Source of the DNA: Nocardioides piscis
GTDB taxonomy: Bacteria; Actinomycetota; Actinomycetes; Propionibacteriales; Nocardioidaceae
Direction of reading: 5' to 3'
DNA length: 64,000 nucleotides
Assembly: GCF_011300215.1 (NCBI RefSeq)
Contig: NZ_CP049866.1
Location: 868,001-932,000 of the forward strand
Shown: positions 58,665 through 64,000 of the stretch, in pieces
How the letters are laid out: the number at the start of each line of letters is the position of its first letter
How positions within the stretch are numbered: position 1 is the first letter of the stretch
Program-made: the position numbers and the translations under genes
Notes under the pieces: generated by a model
Told to the model about the DNA's origin: nothing
Databases searched by the model: none
What the model saw: the letters and a program-made list of their open reading frames with translations, nothing else

Positions 58665-59243
58665 ATGGACTTCGATCTGGGAGCGGCCGGCTTCAGCGGC
58701 ATCCTCCTCGCGGGCGGCACCGCGGCGCGCATGGACGGCATCGACAAGTCGAGCATCGAGCTCGGCGGCCGGACCCTCCTGGAGATCTGCCTCGACGCCT
58801 TCCTCGACGCCGACGAGGTGGTCGTCGTCGGCCCGGGCTCCCATCCGACGACCCGGCCGGTGACCAACGTCCGGGAGGACCCACCGCTGGGCGGCCCGGT
58901 GGCGGGCCTGCTGACCGGTTTGGACGCGCTGCTCCGCCCGCCCGCCGTGGTCGGGGTGCTCGCGGTGGACATGCCCCGCGTCGGCGCCCACACGTTCAGG
59001 CGCCTGCGGGGGGCCGCCACGGGGACCGACGGCGCCTTCCTGGTCGACGACAGCGGACGCCGGCAGCTGTGCGGGGTGATCGACGCCGCTGCCCTGGCGC
59101 GGGTCCGGCCCGACCTCGAGCACCAGCACGGTATGTCGATGCGAGCCCTGCTCGACGGCCTCGCACTCGTCGAGGTGCCGGCCGTGGGCGAGGAGTCGCG
59201 CGACATCGACACCTGGGCCGACCTGCGCGACCTGTCCTCCTGA
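58665..59243 (+). CDS. MobA-like NTP transferase
   Basis: A 192-residue nucleotidyltransferase of the molybdenum cofactor guanylyltransferase (MobA) type. The N-terminal LLAGGTAARMDGIDKSSIELGG is a variant of the LAGGxSxRMGxDK motif, and VLAVDMPRVGAHTF carries the metal-binding Asp. REDPPLGGPVAGLLTGLDAL is also typical. It precedes a DUF6457 gene by 46 bases, a pair frequent in actinobacteria. GGAGG lies ten bases before the ATG. The substitution of Gly by Asp in RMDG leaves the exact substrate open. Confidence 0.82.
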   Translation: MDFDLGAAGFSGILLAGGTAARMDGIDKSSIELGGRTLLEICLDAFLDADEVVVVGPGSHPTTRPVTNVREDPPLGGPVAGLLTGLDALLRPPAVVGVLAVDMPRVGAHTFRRLRGAATGTDGAFLVDDSGRRQLCGVIDAAALARVRPDLEHQHGMSMRALLDGLALVEVPAVGEESRDIDTWADLRDLSS

Positions 59244-59289
59244 TCGGGACGCACTTGCAACTCGTGGCGGGTCACGCGAGATTGGGGAC

Positions 59290-59619
59290 GTGAACCTCCA
59301 CGACTGGATCGACGAGCTCTGCGACGTGCTGGACATCGAGACCGAGGTCGACGAGGGCCTCGTCCTCGACCTGGCGCGCATCGCAGCCAACGACGTACAG
59401 AAGACCGCGGCTCCGATCACCGCCTACTTGCTCGGTGTCGCCGTCGGCTCGACCGACGCAAACCCCGAGGCCGTGGAAGCGCTCGCTGCCAAGGCCCAGA
59501 TCCTGGCCAACAACTGGGACCGCCCCGCAGATGCTCCCGACCCTGACGACATCGACGACGAGGTCCCTGACGACTCGGGCGTCGACCACACTGGCGAAGC
59601 CTTCGACGAGGAGGAGTAG
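59290..59619 (+). CDS. DUF6457 protein
   Basis: A 109-residue protein of the DUF6457 type. The N-terminal helical part (LHDWIDELCDVLDIETEVDEGLVLDLARIAANDVQKTAAPITAYLLGVAVG) looks like the molybdenum-cofactor-linked family, and the tail from about residue 75 is strongly acidic and probably disordered. A role with the preceding MobA-like protein is likely by context. It uses a GTG start. Confidence 0.75.
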   Translation: MNLHDWIDELCDVLDIETEVDEGLVLDLARIAANDVQKTAAPITAYLLGVAVGSTDANPEAVEALAAKAQILANNWDRPADAPDPDDIDDEVPDDSGVDHTGEAFDEEE

Positions 59620-59621
59620 GG

Positions 59622-60590
59622 GTGCGCGCCGTCATCGCCTCCGGCCCCGGGGGCCCTGAGGTCCTGTCCGTGGGCGAGGTGCCGGACGTCGCCCCCGCGG
59701 CCGGCGAGGTGCTGGTCGAGGTGGCAGCGACCGCCGTCAACCGGGCCGACACCCTGCAGCGCCAGGGCTTCTATCCGGTGCCTGCGGGCTCCTCGGAGAT
59801 CATCGGCCTGGAGTGCAGCGGCACCATCGTCGAGCTCGGCGCGGGGGTGGAGGGCTGGGCCGTCGGCGACGAGGTGTGCGCGCTGCTCACCGGCGGTGGC
59901 TATGCCGCCCGCGTGGCCGTGCCCGCAGGTCAGCTGATGCCGGTGCCGGAGGGCGTCTCGCTGGTGGACGCTGCCTGCCTGCCGGAGGTCGCCTGCACGG
60001 TGTGGTCCAACGTCTTCATGGTGGCTGCGCTCCAGCCCGGGGAGCGCTTCCTCGTGCACGGCGGCGCCGGCGGCATCGGCACGATGGCGATCCAGCTCGC
60101 GACGGCGCTGTCCGCCAAGGTCTTCACCACCGCGGGCTCGGCCGAGAAGCTCGCGGTGTGCGCCGACCTCGGGGCCGACGTCACCATCAACTATCGCGAC
60201 GAGGACTTCGTCGAGGTCCTCAAGGCCGACGGCGGCGCTGACGTCATCCTCGACAACATGGGCGCGAAGTACCTCGCCCGCAACGTCGACGCCCTGGCCA
60301 CGTCGGGCCGGCTGGTCATCATCGGCATGCAGGGCGGCACCAAGGCCGAGCTCGACATCAGCGCCCTCCTGCGCAAGCGCGGGGCCGTCATCGCGACCGC
60401 CCTGCGGTCGCGTCCCCCGGCTGAGAAGGCCGCGATCTGTGCCGAGGTCGTCGAGCACGTGTGGCCGCTGGTCGCCGAGGGCTCGGTGAAGCCGATCGTG
60501 CACACCCGGCTGCCGTTGGCCGAGGTGGCGGCCGCCCACCAGCTGATGGCCGACAGCGACCACATCGGGAAGATCGTCCTGACCCTGTGA
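59622..60590 (+). CDS. NAD(P)H-quinone oxidoreductase, zinc-free MDR type
   Basis: A 322-residue medium-chain dehydrogenase/reductase of the quinone oxidoreductase group. The N-terminal GroES-like domain has VNRADTLQRQGFYPVPAGSSEIIGLECSGTI without zinc ligands. The nucleotide-binding loop is HGGAGGIGTMAIQLA. INYRDEDFVEVLK and ALATSGRLVIIGMQGG are typical. It would reduce quinones by two electrons. The GTG start is two bases after the DUF6457 stop, suggesting cotranscription. Confidence 0.92.
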   Translation: MRAVIASGPGGPEVLSVGEVPDVAPAAGEVLVEVAATAVNRADTLQRQGFYPVPAGSSEIIGLECSGTIVELGAGVEGWAVGDEVCALLTGGGYAARVAVPAGQLMPVPEGVSLVDAACLPEVACTVWSNVFMVAALQPGERFLVHGGAGGIGTMAIQLATALSAKVFTTAGSAEKLAVCADLGADVTINYRDEDFVEVLKADGGADVILDNMGAKYLARNVDALATSGRLVIIGMQGGTKAELDISALLRKRGAVIATALRSRPPAEKAAICAEVVEHVWPLVAEGSVKPIVHTRLPLAEVAAAHQLMADSDHIGKIVLTL

Positions 60591-60629
60591 CCTGCGAGCC
60601 GGTGATGGAGCGGGTCATAGGGTGGGCGC

Positions 60630-61271
60630 ATGACTGAGCAGCCGACGTCCTCAGCCCCGTCCCCTGACGAGCAGCCCGACCCGCAGGCCGCACCACAGGC
60701 CGAGGAGCAGATCGTCGTCATCGGTCCCGACGGGCAGCCGGTCGGCACCATTCCCGCCAGCGCCCTGGCAGGAGCAGGCGGGGCCGACGACGAGGAGCGT
60801 GAGCGCCACGTCACCGAGCTGGTCGAGCAGCCGGCCAAGGTGATGCGGATCGGCTCGATGATCCGCCAGCTCCTCGAAGAGGTGAAGGCCGCACCCCTCG
60901 ACGAGGCCAGTCGCAACCGGCTCAAGGACATCCACGCCGCCTCGATCAAGGAGCTCGAGGCCGGCCTGGCCCCCGAGCTGGTCGAGGAGCTCGAACGCCT
61001 CTCCCTGCCGTTCACCGAGGAGGGCACCCCGTCCGAGGGCGAGCTGCGGATCGCCCAGGCCCAGCTCGTCGGCTGGCTCGAGGGGCTCTTCCACGGCATC
61101 CAGACCGCGATCTATGCCCAGCAGATGGCAGCTCGCGGTCAGCTGGAGCAGATGCGCAAGGCGTTGCCCGGGATGTCCCCCGGCCAGCAGCACCCCGAGC
61201 CGCAGGGGATGCCGACGATGCCGCCCCAGGAGCCGCACGAGCCCAGCGGCTCCGGCGGGATGTATCTCTGA
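60630..61271 (+). CDS. bpa: Bacterial proteasome activator Bpa/PafE
   Basis: A 213-residue DUF2587 protein that forms a ring opening the 20S proteasome gate without ATP. The helical core runs from about residue 55 to 185 (PAKVMRIGSMIRQLLEEVKAAPLDEASRNRLKDIHAASIKELE). The C-terminal GMYL (210-213) is the gate-opening tail, comparable to GQYL of the mycobacterial protein. The N-terminal 50 residues are Pro/Gln-rich. This supports a proteasome-bearing actinobacterium, although no proteasome genes are in the window. Confidence 0.93.
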   Translation: MTEQPTSSAPSPDEQPDPQAAPQAEEQIVVIGPDGQPVGTIPASALAGAGGADDEERERHVTELVEQPAKVMRIGSMIRQLLEEVKAAPLDEASRNRLKDIHAASIKELEAGLAPELVEELERLSLPFTEEGTPSEGELRIAQAQLVGWLEGLFHGIQTAIYAQQMAARGQLEQMRKALPGMSPGQQHPEPQGMPTMPPQEPHEPSGSGGMYL

Positions 61272-61278
61272 GGAGATC

Positions 61279-61845
61279 TCAGGGCGTACGCCGACGGGCG
61301 CGCCACGTCCGCCACGCCAGCCAGCTGAGCAGGACCAGGCCGATCACGCCGAGGACCGCGCGTCCGGCGGCGAACTGCTCGTGGCTCAGTCCCCAGGATC
61401 GGCGCTCCGCTCGCAGATAGCCGGCGGCCGGCGCCGTACCCTCCCCGAGGTCGGGGACGAGGGCGCGACGCTGCTCGCCGGTCACGGTGCTGCACAGGCC
61501 GCTGGAGACCTCGTCGTCGTCGAGGTTGCCGAAGACCAGCACCTCGTCGCCGTCCTGCGCTGCAAGACTGCAGGTGTCTGACTCCGAGCCGCCCACGACG
61601 TCGACCCGCCGGGTCACGTCGCCCTTGAAGACGCGGTCGGTCCGGACGGTCACGATCACCTCGTCGCCGGGGTCGCGCCGATCGGTGACGGTGCCGGTGA
61701 ACGCGACGTCGTGGGTGTCGAGGAACGCAGGCGTCGGCTCGACGCAGCTGCAGGCCGAAGCCGGTCCGGCGGCCACCACGACCGCGCCGAGTGCGGTCGA
61801 GACGAGCAGCAGCAGCGCACCGAGGGCACGCGCCGGTGGGCTCAC
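61279..61845 (-). CDS. Secreted TIMP/netrin-like protein, copy 2
   Basis: A 188-residue exported protein with a signal peptide (LGALLLLVSTALGAVVVAAGPASA) and a mature N-terminus CSCVEPTPAFLDTHDVAFTGTV. This CxC start followed by the (S/A)DVxF strand resembles TIMP/netrin-module proteins. Two more Cys (TCSL and GLCS) could form disulfides. A C-terminal hydrophobic helix (AVLGVIGLVLLSWLAW) ends in Arg-rich residues and would anchor it. It overlaps copy 1 by four bases (GTGA), which decides the GTG start. Confidence 0.8.
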   Translation of the reverse strand: MSPPARALGALLLLVSTALGAVVVAAGPASACSCVEPTPAFLDTHDVAFTGTVTDRRDPGDEVIVTVRTDRVFKGDVTRRVDVVGGSESDTCSLAAQDGDEVLVFGNLDDDEVSSGLCSTVTGEQRRALVPDLGEGTAPAAGYLRAERRSWGLSHEQFAAGRAVLGVIGLVLLSWLAWRTWRARRRTP

Positions 61846-62429
61846 CTGCGGGCCCGACGACCCACGACGACGAGTCCGAGGAGACCGATGATCACGGCCG
61901 CCCCGCCCGGTGCGGCGAGCCGCGAGACCGACGGGGGTGAGGCGTCCTCCACCTTGGTCATCGTCGGGGCGGGGGGCTCGGGGGCCGGGACCGCCTCGGC
62001 GGGGCCGAGGACGGTCTCGACCTCGGCGAGCCGCTTGGCGCTGACCGGCCCGGAGCCGCCACAGGAGTCGGCGGCGTACGGCGGGGCATCGCCCGTGACC
62101 AGGAAGACGTACTCGGTGCCGGGGCGGAGCTTCCCGAGCCCGCACGCCGTGGCCTGCTGGTGGGAGACGACCACGGTGTCGCGCTCGACCGAGCCCTTGA
62201 ACACCTCGGTCACCGTGAGGGCGTACTCGAACTGCTTGCCGACCTCGACGACGTCGCCGACCTCGGCGACGAAGACCGCGTCGGCGCGGTTGCTCTGCTT
62301 CTCGATGTCAGCGCTGTCGCACCTGCAGGCGAACGCAGGGGCAGCAGTGGCGAGCACGAGGCCCGACATCGCCAGCAGCGCGGCGACCAGGGCGCCCGCC
62401 AACCTCGTGAACAGCGGCGTCGTCAGCAT
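61842..62429 (-). CDS. Secreted TIMP/netrin-like protein, copy 1
   Basis: A 195-residue exported protein with a signal peptide ending AAPAFA, so the mature chain would begin CRCDSADIEKQSNRADAVFVAEV, the CxC plus ADAVF pattern of the TIMP/netrin fold. VTEVFKGSVERDTVVV parallels VRTDRVFKGDVTRRVDVV in the neighbour, so the two are paralogues. A Pro/Ala linker and a C-terminal helix (AAVIIGLLGLVVVGRRARR) follow. It probably sits on the outer face of the membrane. Function is unknown. Confidence 0.8.
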   Translation of the reverse strand: MLTTPLFTRLAGALVAALLAMSGLVLATAAPAFACRCDSADIEKQSNRADAVFVAEVGDVVEVGKQFEYALTVTEVFKGSVERDTVVVSHQQATACGLGKLRPGTEYVFLVTGDAPPYAADSCGGSGPVSAKRLAEVETVLGPAEAVPAPEPPAPTMTKVEDASPPSVSRLAAPGGAAVIIGLLGLVVVGRRARR

Positions 62430-62433
62430 TGGA

Positions 62434-63258
62434 TCACCCTAGCGAGAGGTCGAACAGGTCGTTCAGCACGGCCGCGACACCGTCCTCGTCGTTGGGCGGC
62501 GCGACGTGGTCGGCGAGGTCGAGCACGCTCTGGTGGGCGTTGGCCATCGCGTAGGACGTCCCCGCCCACTCCAGCAGCGGCAGGTCGTTGGGCATGTCGC
62601 CGAAGGCGACCACCTCGTCGGGTCCCACCCCCAGCTCCGCCGCGAGCGTGGCCAGGGTCGTGGCCTTGGTGACACCGGCGGCGCTGATCTCGACGAGGGT
62701 GCCGACCGAGGACCACGTGGTCGTGACGAGGTGACCGATGGCTTCCTCGGCCTGCTCCCAGAACCTCTCGGGGGCCATCTCCTCGTGGCGTGCCAGCAGC
62801 TTGACCACCAGGTCGTCGGCGATGTCCTCGAGCGGGCCGAGCGGGATGTCGGTCGTCGCGTTGACGTTGAGGCGGGGCATGAACGAGGCCTCGCGAGCGA
62901 AGCCTGTCGTCTTCTCCAGGGCGAAGGTCGTGCCGGGGATGGCGCGCCGCAGGAGACGTCCCACGTCGACGAGGGTGTCGACGTCGATCGTCCGGGCGCG
63001 CGCGACCTCGCGGGCCGCAACGTCATAGACGATGCCGCCGTTGCTGCAGATCGCCAGGCCGTGGCCACCGACGTCGGCCCACAGCGACTCCATCCAGCGG
63101 ATCGGCCGGCCGGTGGTGAACACGACGGGGACGCCGAGCTCGTCGAGCGCGGTCAGGACGGCGCGGGTCCGGTCGGTGACGGTGCCGTCGGTGTGGAGCA
63201 GGGTGCCGTCGAGATCGGTCGCGACGAGCCTGGGCCGCTGCGCCGGCACCTCAACCAC
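62434..63258 (-). CDS. Cof-type HAD-IIB phosphatase
   Basis: A 274-residue haloacid-dehalogenase-superfamily hydrolase. Motif I is ATDLDGTLLHTDG, motif II VVFTTGRP, motif III the Lys in GVTKATTL and motif IV VAFGDMPNDLPLLEWAG. The large alpha/beta cap (about 90-195) is of the C2B type. It probably dephosphorylates sugar phosphates or similar small molecules. It uses a GTG start and overlaps the GNAT gene by eight bases. Confidence 0.91.
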   Translation of the reverse strand: MVEVPAQRPRLVATDLDGTLLHTDGTVTDRTRAVLTALDELGVPVVFTTGRPIRWMESLWADVGGHGLAICSNGGIVYDVAAREVARARTIDVDTLVDVGRLLRRAIPGTTFALEKTTGFAREASFMPRLNVNATTDIPLGPLEDIADDLVVKLLARHEEMAPERFWEQAEEAIGHLVTTTWSSVGTLVEISAAGVTKATTLATLAAELGVGPDEVVAFGDMPNDLPLLEWAGTSYAMANAHQSVLDLADHVAPPNDEDGVAAVLNDLFDLSLG

Positions 63259-63754
63259 CGGTCGCGGGGCGCACCGGGCGGGCCATGACCAGCTCGCCGT
63301 CCTCGTTGGAGCCCCTCAGCTCGGTGAAGCCGGTCTTGGCGAGCACGCGGAGGCTGGCGGCGTTGGTCGGTGAGACGCTCGCCCGCACGCGGACGCCGAG
63401 GGCATCGGTGTGGACCAGCAGCCCGCGCACCGCCTCCGTCGCGACCCCCCTGCCGCGCGCATCGGCGACGAGGCCGAAGCCCAGCTCGACCTCCGGGTCC
63501 TGGTCGGGCCCAGGAGACGGCGGGCCGAAGAAGCCGACCGAGCCGAAGACGACGTCGTCGAACGACCGCATGATGTGGCGAGGGCCCCACGGGTCGTCGC
63601 TGCGGACCATCCCGGCCGCGGCCAGGTCGTCGCGGCGCGGGTAGTCGGGGTGCCATGTCGCTGCGCGCTCGCCGGCGCGCATCCTCGCCGCCTCGTCGGG
63701 CGTGATCAGGACCAGCGCCAGCCGCTGGGTCGTGACCGTCGGCGGCAGGCTCAT
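63251..63754 (-). CDS. GNAT-family N-acetyltransferase
   Basis: A 167-residue acetyltransferase. The acetyl-CoA loop is VADARGRGVATEAVRGLLVH (RGxGxA motif), preceded by the strand VELGFGLV and followed by VSPTNAASLRVLAKTGFTEL. It resembles the RimJ/RimL-type group acting on protein termini or small molecules. It is located between two HAD genes and overlaps the upstream one by four bases. Confidence 0.9.
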   Translation of the reverse strand: MSLPPTVTTQRLALVLITPDEAARMRAGERAATWHPDYPRRDDLAAAGMVRSDDPWGPRHIMRSFDDVVFGSVGFFGPPSPGPDQDPEVELGFGLVADARGRGVATEAVRGLLVHTDALGVRVRASVSPTNAASLRVLAKTGFTELRGSNEDGELVMARPVRPATGG

Positions 63755-64000
63755 GTCGGCCCGGTGGGCGGGAACCAGAGGTTGAGCTCCTGGGCTGCTC
63801 CGTCCTGGTCGACCGGACCCGTGACGTGGTCTGCGACGGCGCGGACCTCTTCGATCGCCTGTCCCATCGCCACACCGCGGCCGGCCCAGGCGAGCATCTC
63901 GAGGTCGTTGCGGCCGTCACCGATGGCCAGGCAGTCGCTGGCCCGCAGGCCGAGCTCGTCGGCGACCACCTGCAGCCCGCTCGCCTTGGAGACCCCGACC
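63751..64000 (-). CDS. Cof-type HAD-IIB phosphatase (5' end outside window)
   Basis: Only the C-terminal part is present: GVSKASGLQ at the window edge (motif III Lys), then LAIGDGRNDLEMLAWAG (motif IV) and a C-terminal LNLWFPPTGPT. It is a paralogue of the HAD protein at 62434. The frame is open to base 64000, so it continues beyond the window. Its stop overlaps the GNAT start in ATGA. Confidence 0.88.
   Translation of the reverse strand, partial: VGVSKASGLQVVADELGLRASDCLAIGDGRNDLEMLAWAGRGVAMGQAIEEVRAVADHVTGPVDQDGAAQELNLWFPPTGPT

Overview
The window is gene-dense, very GC-rich DNA from an actinobacterium, most likely a member of the Nocardioidaceae (Nocardioides-like). The reasons are the heavy use of GTG starts and four-base ATGA/GTGA overlaps, a Bpa/PafE-type proteasome activator, menaquinone-type MenB, an actinobacterial tRNA-deaminase-associated protein next to tadA, and a TB7.3-type biotin protein. 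The genus is inference; the phylum is well supported. I see no insertion sequence, integrase, prophage or CRISPR array, and no gene-free stretch longer than 300 bases.

Layout. (1) 1-4675: end of a RecBCD operon, with recB cut by the window edge and carrying a one-base frameshift, then recD. (2) 4685-6735: ACT-domain protein, menB, and an unknown protein. (3) 6957-11395: a copper locus, csoR-copZ-(HVHP-repeat membrane protein)-copA on the minus strand, diverging from a DUF4396 membrane protein and a 43-residue peptide across a CsoR-type operator. (4) 11392-20995: AEC transporter, then an aldarate (galactarate/talarate/glucarate) island: hydroxyacid dehydrogenase, talarate/galactarate-type dehydratase, FadR-type GntR regulator, and on the minus strand tctC-tctB-tctA-usp-glucarate dehydratase-like gene, diverging from a LysR regulator. 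(5) 21058-26440: flavoprotein, DUF2200, HNH/DUF222 protein, two hydrolases and a thioesterase. (6) 26581-30280: the rest of the aldarate pathway, kdgD-KGSA dehydrogenase-gudD, whose promoter carries nearly the same 22-bp element as the tctC/lysR intergenic region.

(7) 30284-34055: a tightly overlapping minus-strand operon of an N-formylglutamate amidohydrolase-like protein, a DUF1704 (QEGLA/MATCAP-like) metallopeptidase and a RimK/GshB-like ATP-grasp ligase, divergent from a sirtuin. This is the best candidate for an uncharacterised system, possibly a C-terminal amino-acid adding and removing pathway. (8) 34065-40417: trehalose synthesis from glycogen, a GlgX/TreX debranching enzyme followed by a single-polypeptide TreY-TreZ fusion, behind a perfect LacI-like palindrome. 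(9) 40515-49357: M15 peptidase lipoprotein, acyl-CoA dehydrogenase, ThpR, CPBP protease, NAD(P)-binding protein, VIT1/CCC1 transporter, pntAB and upp. (10) 49457-54376: tRNA-deaminase pair, tRNA-Ser(CGA) with a strong terminator, peptidase E, DUF2254 protein, biotinyl carrier and a secreted endo/exonuclease/phosphatase.

(11) 54563-56690: a sulfur operon with an SQR-like flavoprotein, a DsrC/TusE-type protein and a DsrE2-like protein. (12) 56707-64000: membrane protein, nitrilase-like hydrolase, MobA-like/DUF6457 pair, quinone oxidoreductase, Bpa proteasome activator, two tandem TIMP/netrin-like secreted proteins, two Cof-type HAD phosphatases (the second cut by the window end) and a GNAT acetyltransferase.

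How they work together: the two aldarate islands together encode uptake (TctABC), dehydration (three enolase-superfamily enzymes), KdgD and KGSA dehydrogenase, that is, a complete route from hexarates to 2-oxoglutarate, apparently under one LysR and one GntR regulator. The copper genes form a standard CsoR-controlled export system with unusual accessory proteins.
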